Of a stretch of 64,000 nucleotides of DNA, positions 1 through 7,976 are shown piece by piece (within the stretch, counting starts at the first letter, position 1; each line of letters opens with the position of its first letter). The stretch covers positions 62,001-126,000 of the forward strand of contig JAGBBD010000006.1 of the NCBI GenBank assembly GCA_017938625.1, given 5' to 3'. The position numbers and the translations under genes are program-made. The stretch is from Oscillospiraceae bacterium (GTDB taxonomy: Bacteria > Bacillota > Clostridia > Oscillospirales > Oscillospiraceae). Under the pieces are notes generated by a model, which saw nothing but the letters and a program-made list of their open reading frames with translations, did no database searches and was not told where the DNA came from.

Positions 1-267
1 ATTATTGACCAGCACATCGACCCTGCCTGCATCCTTTACCACATCATCGACCATGGAAGTAAAGGTTTTCGGTTTGGTTGCATCGTTGAATACGCATTTT
101 ACATTGCAACCTTCTGCGTTCATTATATCCGCGATCTCCTGTGCCTGCTCCAAGCTACGGGCGGCCATATAGACGGTAGCTCCTTCTTTGGCGCAAGCCT
201 TCACACAGGCAAACCCAATGCCTCGGGTGGACGCCGTGATCAGAACTACCTTATCTTTTAATCTCAT
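1..267 (-). CDS. SDR-family oxidoreductase, partial (N-terminal 89 residues)
   Basis: This is the start of a short-chain dehydrogenase/reductase, cut by the window edge. The protein begins MRLKDKVVLIT and has the nucleotide-binding turn TASTRGIG at about residues 11-18, where the family usually has TGxxxGIG. It runs through a typical Rossmann strand order and stops at VLVNN, just before the expected NNAG motif. The catalytic Tyr-Lys region lies outside the window, so the substrate cannot be inferred. Its ATG overlaps the stop of the upstream MFS transporter gene (ATGA), so the two are translationally coupled. The pair may be an efflux or detoxification unit, but that is inference. Confidence 0.85.
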   Translation of the reverse strand, partial: MRLKDKVVLITASTRGIGFACVKACAKEGATVYMAARSLEQAQEIADIMNAEGCNVKCVFNDATKPKTFTSMVDDVVKDAGRVDVLVNN

Positions 268-1670
268 CTTGCTTCTCCTTTGTTGCGAATTCTGGGCAAA
301 AACAACACAGCTGCGATACCGGCAGCGATGCAAAGCAATTCAGCAATTGCCAGGGAGTGAATGGATCGGACGGCGGCATCCGCCCCGGTTGCTCCACCTG
401 CAATTAGACCGGTGATCTGATTGGTAAATAACGGGACGAATACCGCCACACCAAAGGGCGCGGCAAGATCCCGAAACAGGCCGTAAGTGCCAGTACCTGC
501 GCCGGCTTCCTGTGGGGACAGCCCGGACAGTGCTACTTTCATAAATATCGTTCCGTTTCCGCCCAGGCCAAAACCGAGAATACCCAAAGAGGCCATCAGC
601 AGCAGGACAGAGGTTGCTTCAGAGAACAAAAACAAGACTCCACATCCGATGCCTGTCAGCAGCAGCGAGCCAATCAGTACGTGCTTTGGTTCAAATCGGT
701 CTGCCAGCGGTCCCAGAAGCACGGCACCCAGCGACATTCCCACATACATCACAGAGATGGCATAGCCGGAGAGCGTGGTGTTGTCCGGCTGCGTATAATT
801 CACAAAAACAATGGTGTTGGTCATGTTTGCCTGCATCAGTCCCTGAGTCAAAAACAGGGCAAGAACACTAAGAATAAAGGCGCTTCGCATCATAAATTTT
901 CCGGGCAGGATGGGATGCACAGCTTTTCTTTCGGCTGCAATTAAACCGATCAGGCCAATGACCGCTGCAATCATTACGCCCAGAAATGCCTTTGAGGTCC
1001 ACCCAAAATTCTGGCCGAAGGACGGAATGGACAGTACCAAACTGAAGAAGATCAGTACCAGCACCGCACCGATCCCGTCAAAGTTTTGCAATGGCCGTCT
1101 CTGGGAGCCCTGCTTCCCGATCGTCAATGCACAGGCGATAAAAGTGATGGTGCAGATGGCCACACATACCCACAGCATAGCACGCCAGTCATAGGCAGAG
1201 ATAATAAGACCGCCCAGTGTCGGCCCAAGAATAACGGACGCACTGGAGATCAGCATATACAGGGAAAACCCCTTCGCTGCCTGATTTTGCGGAAACTCTG
1301 TGACAATATAAGCCATGATCACGGGCGTCATGGCGGCAGTGCCGATGCCAACCACGAACCGGGCCACCATCATAAATACAAGGGAGTTTGACAGTGCCGA
1401 CAGAACATTTCCCAATGTAAACACAGCGATTCCTGCAAGAAGTGTGGTCTTGCGTCCGATGACATCTCCCACCTTTCCCAAAACAGGAGCGCAGGCGGCG
1501 GTGGACACGGCCTGAGCCAGTGCTGTCCATGTGGTGTTATTGTAGGCGATTCCAATATCCTGCACAAAGGACGGACCAAGTACCGTAGAAAAACCGCCCA
1601 CGATGCCAATCAAGAAAGCAGCCAATGCGTATGGAATGAACCCCTTTTTGTATGCGTTGCTTTTCTCCAC
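264..1670 (-). CDS. MFS transporter, DHA2 (EmrB/QacA-like) type
   Basis: The 468-residue protein is almost entirely hydrophobic and fits the 14-helix drug:H+ antiporter-2 group of the major facilitator superfamily. The loop GKVGDVIGRKTTLL (about residues 60-75) is the MFS motif A, and PVIMAYIVTEFP and LGPTLGGLI resemble motif C-region helices. An open frame extends far upstream, but only because it runs antisense through the peroxiredoxin genes. I place the start at a GTG eight bases after AAAGGAG, giving MEKSNAYKKGF. The substrate is unknown. The gene lies divergent to the oxidative-stress operon and overlaps the SDR gene downstream. Confidence 0.88.
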   Translation of the reverse strand: MEKSNAYKKGFIPYALAAFLIGIVGGFSTVLGPSFVQDIGIAYNNTTWTALAQAVSTAACAPVLGKVGDVIGRKTTLLAGIAVFTLGNVLSALSNSLVFMMVARFVVGIGTAAMTPVIMAYIVTEFPQNQAAKGFSLYMLISSASVILGPTLGGLIISAYDWRAMLWVCVAICTITFIACALTIGKQGSQRRPLQNFDGIGAVLVLIFFSLVLSIPSFGQNFGWTSKAFLGVMIAAVIGLIGLIAAERKAVHPILPGKFMMRSAFILSVLALFLTQGLMQANMTNTIVFVNYTQPDNTTLSGYAISVMYVGMSLGAVLLGPLADRFEPKHVLIGSLLLTGIGCGVLFLFSEATSVLLLMASLGILGFGLGGNGTIFMKVALSGLSPQEAGAGTGTYGLFRDLAAPFGVAVFVPLFTNQITGLIAGGATGADAAVRSIHSLAIAELLCIAAGIAAVLFLPRIRNKGEAR

Positions 1671-1691
1671 TTTTTTCACTCCTTTTACGGT

Positions 1692-1738
1692 AGTATGCCC
1701 TGATGTGAGTACATTATTTGCGTTTTTCAGGACATACT
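1692..1738. promoter_or_regulatory. Inverted 12-bp element TCAGG(G/A)CATACT in divergent intergenic region
   Basis: Between the MFS gene (minus) and the superoxide reductase gene (plus) the same 12-mer occurs once on each strand. TCAGGACATACT lies at 1727-1738 on plus and TCAGGGCATACT at 1703-1692 on minus, 11 of 12 positions identical. Each copy sits 7-8 bases ahead of its gene's AAGGAG, so CATACT is positioned like a -10 element. No good -35 is visible on either side. The pair may be an activator-dependent or alternative promoter element, or arms of a shared operator. I see no PerR-like box. Confidence 0.45.
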
Positions 1739-1760
1739 TTTTTTCGAAGGAGGAGATGAT

Positions 1761-2135
1761 ATGGAGCAAAAATTCTATATCTGCAAGCATTGCGGCAATA
1801 TCGTTGCCATGATCCGGGATGCCGGCGTTCCGATTATGTGTTGCGGTGAAAAAATGCACGAAATGATACCCGGTACGACGGAAGCTTCCGGTGAGAAGCA
1901 TATCCCTGTTTACGAGGTAGACGGTAATACCGTTCATGTCACAGTTGGGTCTGTGGAGCATCCCATGACTAAGGAACACTATATCGAATGGATCTGCCTG
2001 GAATCCGAGCATGGTATTCAGTATGCCCATCTGGATCCGGATGACGAACCGAGAGCGAAGTTCGCCCTTTGTGAGGGAGATGAAATCCGGGCCGTCTACG
2101 CATTTTGTAACCAACACGATCTTTGGAGGAATTAA
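1761..2135 (+). CDS. dfx: Desulfoferrodoxin (superoxide reductase)
   Basis: The enzyme reduces superoxide to hydrogen peroxide in the cytoplasm of anaerobes using rubredoxin-type electron donors. At 124 residues it has both domains of the 2Fe type. The N-terminal desulforedoxin centre uses Cys8, Cys11, Cys27 and Cys28. The C-terminal Fe(His)4Cys centre shows the EKH motif at 45-47, further His at 67 and 73, and the distal CNQH at 116-119. A strong AAGGAGG site precedes the ATG. It heads a tight operon with AhpC and an AhpF-like reductase, so the peroxide it makes would be removed by the next two products. Confidence 0.95.
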   Translation: MEQKFYICKHCGNIVAMIRDAGVPIMCCGEKMHEMIPGTTEASGEKHIPVYEVDGNTVHVTVGSVEHPMTKEHYIEWICLESEHGIQYAHLDPDDEPRAKFALCEGDEIRAVYAFCNQHDLWRN

Positions 2136-2138
2136 ATT

Positions 2139-2702
2139 ATGTCTATGATCAACAAGGAAGTGTCCGATTTCCGCACCTACGCGTTCCACGAGAACGATTT
2201 TAAATTTGTATCCAAGGAAGATATTCTCGGCAAGTGGAGCGTGTTTTTCTTCTATCCCGCCGACTTCACCTTTGTCTGCCCTACAGAGCTGGAGGACCTG
2301 GCGGACAAGTACGAGCAGTTCCGGGCCATCGGCTGTGAGGTTTATTCCGTGTCCACTGACACGCATTTTGTCCACAAGGCATGGCACGATGCATCCGATC
2401 GGATCAAGAAGATCAATTACCCCATGCTGGCTGACCCCACCCACAGCATCGCCAGAAACTTCGAGGTACTGATTGAGTCCGATGGTCTGGCCGAGCGGGG
2501 CACCTTCATCATCAACCCTGAGGGCAAAATCGTGGGCTACGAGGTAACGGCCGGTAACGTGGGTAGAAACGCCGAAGAACTGCTGCGAAAGGTTCAGGCC
2601 TGTCAGTTCGTCCACGCCCATGGCGATCAGGTCTGTCCTGCCAACTGGACGCCCGGCGCGGAAACCCTGAAGCCCAGTCTCGATCTGGTCGGTCAGCTTT
2701 GA
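2139..2702 (+). CDS. ahpC: Alkyl hydroperoxide reductase subunit C (2-Cys peroxiredoxin)
   Basis: This 187-residue thiol peroxidase reduces hydrogen peroxide and organic hydroperoxides. The peroxidatic Cys47 is in FVCPTELEDL and the resolving Cys166 is in QVCPANW, the arrangement of typical 2-Cys AhpC proteins. Length is standard. TTTGGAGG lies ten bases before the start. Only three bases separate it from the superoxide reductase gene, and its stop overlaps the start of the flavoprotein gene (TGATG), which is the expected electron donor. Confidence 0.96.
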   Translation: MSMINKEVSDFRTYAFHENDFKFVSKEDILGKWSVFFFYPADFTFVCPTELEDLADKYEQFRAIGCEVYSVSTDTHFVHKAWHDASDRIKKINYPMLADPTHSIARNFEVLIESDGLAERGTFIINPEGKIVGYEVTAGNVGRNAEELLRKVQACQFVHAHGDQVCPANWTPGAETLKPSLDLVGQL

Positions 2703-4330
2703 TGGAAAACTTATTTGATGTGATCGTGGTCGGCGGCGGCCCCGCGGGTTTAACTGCCGCCCTTTACCTTGCCCGGGCGAAATACCGGGTCCTGGTTCTG
2801 GAAAAGCTGCATTTTGGCGGCCAGATCTCCATCACCAACGAGGTGGTCAATTATCCCGGCATTGAGAGGACCAGCGGCCAGGCACTTACGGATACGATGC
2901 AGAAGCAGGCGGAGTCCTTTGGTGCGGAGTTTGTGCTGGCGGAAGCGACCGCCTTTGACCTTTCCGGAGAGATCAAAACGGTACGCACCAACCGGGGCGA
3001 CTACCACTGTTTCGGAGTACTGCTGGCCACCGGTGCCCAGCCCAGAACGGTTGGCTTCAAAGGGGAAGAGGAACTCAAGGGCCGGGGCGTTGCCTATTGT
3101 GCCACCTGCGACGGTGAGTTCTTTACCGGAAAGGACATCTATGTGGTGGGCGGCGGCTATGCCGCGGCGGAAGAAAGTGTTTTTCTGACGAAATTCGCCC
3201 GTCATGTGACGATACTCATCCGCAAAGATGACTTTTCCTGCGCCGCGTCTGTTGCCGATCAGGCAAAAAATCACGAAAAGATCACCGTTCTGACCAACAC
3301 GGTTCTGGAGGAAGTATCGGGAAAAAACGGGCTTCACTATGCCCGGTATAAAAATACCGCCACCGGAGAAGTGACGGAAGTGAAAAGCCCCGCCGGCGAG
3401 ACCTTTGGCGTTTTCGTCTTGGCCGGGTATGCGCCTGACACCGAAATGCTGAAAGGCACGGTGGAACTGAACGAGCAGGGCTATATCGTGACCGATGCCG
3501 CCAAGAAAACCAGTATAGATGGTGTATACGCAGCCGGAGATGTGTGCATTAAGCCTCTGCGGCAGGTAGTCACAGCCACCAGCGACGGTGCCTTAGCCGC
3601 GACGGAGTTGGAAAAATATGTGGCAGCCATGCAGCGCAAGACCGATCTGCGTGCCGGTGTGCCCGCACCAAAGCAAAGGGACACAACTGTCACAGTTAAC
3701 ACACAGGAAGCGGATAAATCCAGCGGGCTTTTCACCGCTGAGATGCGTCAGCAGCTGGATACGGTTTTTGCCCGGATGGAAAGCCCGCTGCTACTAAAGC
3801 TGTATCTGGATGACCGCTCTGTGTCGAAAGAATTGGAGCAGTTCATCACCGCCTTGGCAGCGTTGTCCGACAAGCTTACGGTTTCTGTTGCAGAATACAA
3901 CGCATCCAGCGATAACGCTCCATGTGTTACCGTCTGCAAAGCCGATGGAACAGAAACGGGGCTGGCCTTCCACGGGGTCCCAAGTGGCCACGAGTTTACT
4001 TCTTTTGTGCTTTGCCTGTATAATGCTGCAGGCCCTGGGCAGGCAATCGGCAGCGATACAAAGCAGCAAATAGCCGCAATCAAAAACACCGTCAACATGA
4101 AGATCCTTGTTACTCTGTCGTGTACCATGTGCCCGGATTTGGTGGTGGCCGCCCAGCACATCGCTGCGGAAAACCCTCACATCAAGGCTCATGTATATGA
4201 TATTCGCCATTTTGAGGGCTTAAAAGAACGCTATAAAGTCATGAGTGTCCCTTGCCTTGTGATAAATGATGATGAAGTTTCATTTGGAAAAAAGAATATT
4301 GAGCAGATAGTTCAATTGATTTCAAAATGA
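2702..4330 (+). CDS. AhpF-like disulfide reductase with C-terminal thioredoxin-fold pair
   Basis: The 542-residue flavoprotein should transfer electrons from NAD(P)H to AhpC. Residues 1-310 are a thioredoxin-reductase module: FAD-binding GGGPAGL at 11-17, redox CATC at 133-136, nucleotide-binding GGGYAAAEE at 150-158, and the C-terminal FAD motif DGVYAAGD at 273-280. A linker of about 30 residues leads to two thioredoxin-like folds, the second with the CTMC pair Cys474/Cys477 and a cis-Pro-like VPC at 516-518. In enterobacterial AhpF the thioredoxin folds are at the N terminus, so the order is reversed. I start at the ATG overlapping the ahpC stop, not the TTG one codon upstream. Confidence 0.93.
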   Translation: MENLFDVIVVGGGPAGLTAALYLARAKYRVLVLEKLHFGGQISITNEVVNYPGIERTSGQALTDTMQKQAESFGAEFVLAEATAFDLSGEIKTVRTNRGDYHCFGVLLATGAQPRTVGFKGEEELKGRGVAYCATCDGEFFTGKDIYVVGGGYAAAEESVFLTKFARHVTILIRKDDFSCAASVADQAKNHEKITVLTNTVLEEVSGKNGLHYARYKNTATGEVTEVKSPAGETFGVFVLAGYAPDTEMLKGTVELNEQGYIVTDAAKKTSIDGVYAAGDVCIKPLRQVVTATSDGALAATELEKYVAAMQRKTDLRAGVPAPKQRDTTVTVNTQEADKSSGLFTAEMRQQLDTVFARMESPLLLKLYLDDRSVSKELEQFITALAALSDKLTVSVAEYNASSDNAPCVTVCKADGTETGLAFHGVPSGHEFTSFVLCLYNAAGPGQAIGSDTKQQIAAIKNTVNMKILVTLSCTMCPDLVVAAQHIAAENPHIKAHVYDIRHFEGLKERYKVMSVPCLVINDDEVSFGKKNIEQIVQLISK

Positions 4331-4360
4331 CCGAAGATTCTTGTGAGGCGGTCAGAAAAT

Positions 4361-4390
4361 AAGCCCTGTTGGAAAACTCCAACAGGGCTT
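4361..4390. terminator. Hairpin terminator after the ahpC operon
   Basis: A perfect 13-bp stem (4361-4373 with 4378-4390) with an AAAC loop lies 30 bases after the flavoprotein stop. The plus side is followed by only a weak A/T stretch, the minus side by TTATTTTCT, so it may work in both directions. Confidence 0.65.
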
Positions 4391-4440
4391 AAATATGCTT
4401 CCTATATTTTTAGAGCAACTCAAATTTAAAAAGGAAGAAA

Positions 4441-4469
4441 ACGGGTGAGTCCTTTAATGACTCACCCGT
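4441..4469 (-). terminator. Rho-independent terminator of tRNA-Pro
   Basis: An 11-bp perfect stem (4441-4451 with 4459-4469) begins immediately after the encoded CCA of the tRNA. On the minus strand it is followed by TTTTCTTCCTTTTT. Confidence 0.85.
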
Positions 4470-4545
4470 GGTCGGAGTGTCGGGATTCGAACCCGAGGCC
4501 TCTTGGACCCGAACCAAGCGCGATACCAAACTTCGCCACACCCCG
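4469..4545 (-). tRNA. tRNA-Pro (anticodon CGG)
   Basis: On the minus strand the 77-base sequence folds as a cloverleaf. The acceptor stem is CGGGGTG with CACTCCG (one G-T pair). The anticodon stem CTTGG/CCAAG encloses the loop TTCGGGT, giving anticodon CGG for the proline codon CCG. The T-arm has the canonical GGTTCGAATCC. The discriminator is A and CCA is encoded. A consensus promoter lies upstream and a terminator directly downstream, so it is a monocistronic unit. Confidence 0.95.
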
Positions 4546-4556
4546 TTAGCCTATAT

Positions 4557-4585
4557 ATTATATGCACAAATGGTAGCACTGTCAA
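4557..4585 (-). promoter_or_regulatory. Promoter of tRNA-Pro
   Basis: TTGACA and TATAAT are separated by exactly 17 bases on the minus strand; both hexamers match consensus. The -10 ends 12 bases before the tRNA 5' end. Confidence 0.9.
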
Positions 4586-4642
4586 GGAAAATCTCATGGA
4601 TCAACTCCTTGCTGCATAAGATTTGGTGAAAGGGGTGAAGAA

Positions 4643-4903
4643 ATGGAAGAGCCTAAAAAAAGCGGTACATTTGCCAAGATCATCAGCGCCATATGCCTTG
4701 TTTTGTCTATCTGTCTGCTCATTGGTGTGTGCGGTCACTGTTATCCTCAGATCGAGCAGACCATCCGGCAGGCGGTGGCAGGCGTATCGGACAATCCTGT
4801 GCAGGAGGCATTCGGTGTGCTGGCAGACGGATTGGGGGAGAGTAGACCGGTCAAAGAGGTCTTGAGCGAATCTTATGGGGTGCTGATCGGTGAGGCGGAT
4901 TAA
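4643..4903 (+). CDS. Small single-pass membrane protein, unknown function
   Basis: The 86-residue protein has one hydrophobic helix at about residues 11-32 followed by a roughly 50-residue polar tail. It has no motif I recognise. GAAAGGGGTG lies just ahead of the ATG. Its last 14 bases overlap the start of the M50 protease gene, so the two are translationally coupled. By position it could be a partner of that protease, as SpoIVFA is to SpoIVFB in Bacillus, but the sequence does not resemble SpoIVFA closely enough to claim this. Confidence 0.7.
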   Translation: MEEPKKSGTFAKIISAICLVLSICLLIGVCGHCYPQIEQTIRQAVAGVSDNPVQEAFGVLADGLGESRPVKEVLSESYGVLIGEAD

Positions 4904-5435
4904 GATCACCTTTGGGTTTTACGCCATGGTGTGTCTTCTTGCGTGGCTGGATCACCTGTTTTGTCTGCGATTTTTGCTGTGTATGCTGTGCCATGAGCTT
5001 GGGCATCTGCTTGCCTTAAAACTGTGCCGGGTGCGTGTGGAACGCATCCGTCTGACCGCGGCAGGCGCTGTCATCGGAACCTCCTGCCTTTCTTATAAAA
5101 CAGAGCTTCTGTGTGCTGCGGCAGGCCCTTTGGCAGGCATTGTCCTTGGTCTTTCCCTCATCAGAGTGTTGCCGCAAACTGCCGTGGTCAGCTTCCTGTT
5201 ATCGCTGGTCAATCTTCTGCCTGTTTTTCCGTTGGATGGCGGACGGCTTCTGCGTGCCGGATTGAGTCTGTGCTGCACGGAAAAAAACGTGACAGCCACC
5301 ATGCGCATCGTCACGGCGATCGTCTGTTCGGTTTTGATGCTTCTTGCCTGTTGGGGGGCTGTCTGCCTGCAGATGGGCTTATGGCCCATTTTTGCTGCTT
5401 TGGTATTGTTGTGCAGAGTCGCAGACAGGGAATAA
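4890..5435 (+). CDS. M50-family intramembrane zinc metalloprotease (SpoIVFB-like)
   Basis: The 181-residue polytopic membrane protein carries the site-2 protease signature: HELGH at 35-39 in one helix, and FPLDGGR at 113-119, where Asp116 is the third zinc ligand. Small size and absence of PDZ or CBS domains match the SpoIVFB-like end of the family, which cleaves membrane-bound substrates. The start is GTG, after GGGGTG eight bases upstream, and overlaps the preceding small membrane protein gene. The substrate is unknown; a sporulation role is only a possibility. Confidence 0.82.
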   Translation: MRRIKITFGFYAMVCLLAWLDHLFCLRFLLCMLCHELGHLLALKLCRVRVERIRLTAAGAVIGTSCLSYKTELLCAAAGPLAGIVLGLSLIRVLPQTAVVSFLLSLVNLLPVFPLDGGRLLRAGLSLCCTEKNVTATMRIVTAIVCSVLMLLACWGAVCLQMGLWPIFAALVLLCRVADRE

Positions 5436-5438
5436 CAG

Positions 5439-5467
5439 TTGCTTTTTTCCTTGTGTGAGGATAAAAT
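5439..5467 (+). promoter_or_regulatory. Promoter of the radical SAM operon
   Basis: TTGCTT and TAAAAT are separated by 17 bases, about 30 bases upstream of the radical SAM start codon. Confidence 0.7.
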
Positions 5468-5497
5468 ATAGTAGACTACATACAAAGAGGATTTGCT

Positions 5498-7333
5498 ATG
5501 AACGAAAGATTGCAGCGGATCTTGCCCAAGGTACAGAAGCCTGCTCGTTATGTTGGCGGTGAGTATGGGCAGATCGTGAAAAACAAAGAGGATGTGCGCC
5601 TTCGTGTGGCGTTCTGCTTCCCGGATACTTATGAGATCGGTATGTCCAATGTGGGCATGCGGATCCTCTATGGCGTCATGAACGAGATGGACGGTGTCTG
5701 GTGTGAGCGTGTGTTTGCCCCCTGGGGCGATATGGAAGAGGAGATGACTAAAGCGGGCATCCCTCTCTATGCGCTGGAAAGCCAGGATCCTGTCAAGGAT
5801 TTTGACATGGTCGCGTTTACCATTGGCTATGAGATGAGCTATACCAATATTCTCAATATGCTGCGCCTTGCAGACATGCCCCTGTATGCCAAGGATCGTC
5901 CCGATCTGAAGGGAATTGTCTTTGCAGGCGGTGTGTGTGCCGTCAATCCGGAGCCTTTGGCTGACTTTATTGATTTCTTCTGCGTGGGCGAAGGCGAAGA
6001 GATGACGGTTGAGATTCTTTCTCTGTACGATAAAGCCAAAGCAGAAGGGTGGAGTAAGGAACGCTTCCTGCGCCAAGTTGCAACCATCGGCGGTGTGTAT
6101 GTCCCGGCCTTGTACGAGCATCACTACGGCGAAGACGGAAAGCTCACTGCCATCGAGCCTTTGGATGGTGCACCCAAGACTGTCACAAAGCGGATCATTA
6201 AGGATCTGGACAAGGCGTATTATCCCACCGACACCATCGTGCCTTCTACGGAGATCGTCCATGACCGCACCAATTTGGAGGTGTTCCGTGGCTGTATCCG
6301 TGGCTGCCGCTTCTGTCAGGCGGGCTTCTGCTATCGTCCTGTCCGTCCCAGAAATGCCGATACGCTCTATCAGCAGGCAGTGGAATCTTTGGAAACCTCC
6401 GGCAATCACGAGATCACGCTGGCAAGTCTTTCCACCTCCGATTACAAGCAGCTGGAGCCTTTGGCAGACAAGCTGATCGATTATTGTGAAGCCAAGAAGA
6501 TCAACCTGTCGCTTCCGTCTCTTCGTGCTGATAATTTTTCCCGGGAACTGATGCTCAAGGTGCAGCGTGTGCGAAAGAGCGGTCTGACTTTTGCACCGGA
6601 AGCCGGTACCCAGCGTCTGCGTGATGCCATCAACAAAAATGTGACGGAGGAGGAGATTCTCACCACCTGCGCCACTGCCTTCTCCGGCGGCTGGAACAAT
6701 GTGAAGCTGTACTTTATGCTGGGTCTTCCTACGGAAACGGATGAAGATGTTCTCGGTATTGCCGAACTTGTCTGGAAGATCATCAAAACGTGGAAGGATA
6801 CTGCCACCAATAAAAAGCGCGGACTGTCCATCAATCTGGCAACGGCATTCTTTGTACCCAAACCTTTTACGCCCTTCCAGTGGGAAGCGCAGATCACCCC
6901 GGAAGAATATATGCGCAGAGTCCATCTTCTGCAGGATGCGCTCCACAGCAAGGCGGTGGACTACCGTTACCACGGCAGCGATCTGAGTTATCTGGAGGCT
7001 GTTCTTGCCAGAGGCGACCGCCGTCTTGGCAAGGTCCTTGCCAGAGCCATGGAGCTTGGCGCCAGACTGGACGGTTGGGATGAATACTTTAACAACGATA
7101 TCTGGATGCAGGCATTTAAGGAATGCGGTATGGACCCTGCATTTTACGCACAGCGTGCTTACGGGCAGGAGGAAGTCCTTCCCTGGCAGACCATCGATGT
7201 GGGCGTCAGACAGGAATTTCTGTGGCAGGAGCGGCAGCAGGCGTATCTGTCCAAGGTCACACCGGATTGCCGCGTAAAATGCAGCGCCTGTGGTGCCAAC
7301 TGTCTGGAAGGTGGGGTGAAGTGCGATGCCTAG
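5498..7333 (+). CDS. B12-binding domain/radical SAM protein (TIGR03960 type)
   Basis: The 611-residue protein has an N-terminal cobalamin-binding-like region and a radical SAM core with the CxxxCxxC cluster motif in FRGCIRGCRFCQAG at about residues 263-276. It matches what I know as the TIGR03960 family, nearly always encoded next to the gene that follows here. The reaction is not established; RNA or cofactor modification is usually suspected. The C-terminal cysteine group (CSACGANC) may bind metal. Its own promoter lies upstream. It overlaps the next gene by eight bases. Confidence 0.88.
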   Translation: MNERLQRILPKVQKPARYVGGEYGQIVKNKEDVRLRVAFCFPDTYEIGMSNVGMRILYGVMNEMDGVWCERVFAPWGDMEEEMTKAGIPLYALESQDPVKDFDMVAFTIGYEMSYTNILNMLRLADMPLYAKDRPDLKGIVFAGGVCAVNPEPLADFIDFFCVGEGEEMTVEILSLYDKAKAEGWSKERFLRQVATIGGVYVPALYEHHYGEDGKLTAIEPLDGAPKTVTKRIIKDLDKAYYPTDTIVPSTEIVHDRTNLEVFRGCIRGCRFCQAGFCYRPVRPRNADTLYQQAVESLETSGNHEITLASLSTSDYKQLEPLADKLIDYCEAKKINLSLPSLRADNFSRELMLKVQRVRKSGLTFAPEAGTQRLRDAINKNVTEEEILTTCATAFSGGWNNVKLYFMLGLPTETDEDVLGIAELVWKIIKTWKDTATNKKRGLSINLATAFFVPKPFTPFQWEAQITPEEYMRRVHLLQDALHSKAVDYRYHGSDLSYLEAVLARGDRRLGKVLARAMELGARLDGWDEYFNNDIWMQAFKECGMDPAFYAQRAYGQEEVLPWQTIDVGVRQEFLWQERQQAYLSKVTPDCRVKCSACGANCLEGGVKCDA

Positions 7334-7976
7334 ACTGGTTTTTGAAAAAACAGGAGACAGTGTCTGGATCTCCCATCTTGACACTATGCGTGTGTTTCAG
7401 CGAGCCTTCCGCCGTGCAGGTGTGATGCTCAAGCACTCTCAGGGCTTTACGCCCCGTGCCATTGTTTCCATTGCGCTTCCGCTGTCTGTGGGTGTGGAGA
7501 GCCGGTGTGAACTCTTGGACTATGAGCTGGAGCAGGAAGCCACCCTCACGGCAGATATGCTCAATGCTGTTTTGCCCGAAGGGATGCGCGTACTGTCCAT
7601 TGTGGAAAATGGTAGAAAGATCAAGGAATTGACTCACTTGCGTGCCCACCTGACCTTGACCTACGATCACGGCATCACAGATGAGCAGCTGCAGCAGCTG
7701 CAGGCGCTTTACCACCGTGAAAGCCTTGTGCTTGAAAAGCACAGCAGAAAGGGCAAGACTGAAACGGATATTTTGCCCATGCTGTGTGAAATGACCATGG
7801 AGAAAAAAGACAACACCACCGTTGGTATGGATGTTCTGGTGTGCGCTCAGAACCCTTCTCTCAACCCTCAGCTTCTCATCAATGCCATTGAGATCTATGC
7901 GCCGGAGCTGATGCCGGACGCCGTGAAAATCAGAAGAATGGAAGTGTATGATACAGAAGGGCAGGTATTTCGATGA
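7326..7976 (+). CDS. TIGR03936/DUF2344 radical SAM-associated protein
   Basis: The 216-residue partner of the preceding radical SAM protein has the conserved opening RLVFEKTGDSVWISHLD and the FTPRAIVSIALPLSVGVES region typical of DUF2344. In other Clostridia the two are adjacent or fused, often followed by ribonuclease G and ribosomal protein genes. The role is unknown. It overlaps both neighbours (the next start lies within its stop region), so the three genes form one coupled operon. Confidence 0.87.
   Translation: MPRLVFEKTGDSVWISHLDTMRVFQRAFRRAGVMLKHSQGFTPRAIVSIALPLSVGVESRCELLDYELEQEATLTADMLNAVLPEGMRVLSIVENGRKIKELTHLRAHLTLTYDHGITDEQLQQLQALYHRESLVLEKHSRKGKTETDILPMLCEMTMEKKDNTTVGMDVLVCAQNPSLNPQLLINAIEIYAPELMPDAVKIRRMEVYDTEGQVFR

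Noticed and set aside
1671..2621. Open frame extending the MFS gene by 317 residues on the minus strand
   Set aside because: It is antisense to the superoxide reductase and AhpC genes and has no motif; a GTG with a good AAAGGAG at 1670 gives the normal family length.
5093..7384. 763-codon minus-strand open frame
   Set aside because: It lies opposite the radical SAM and protease genes, which have clear motifs, promoters and ribosome binding sites.
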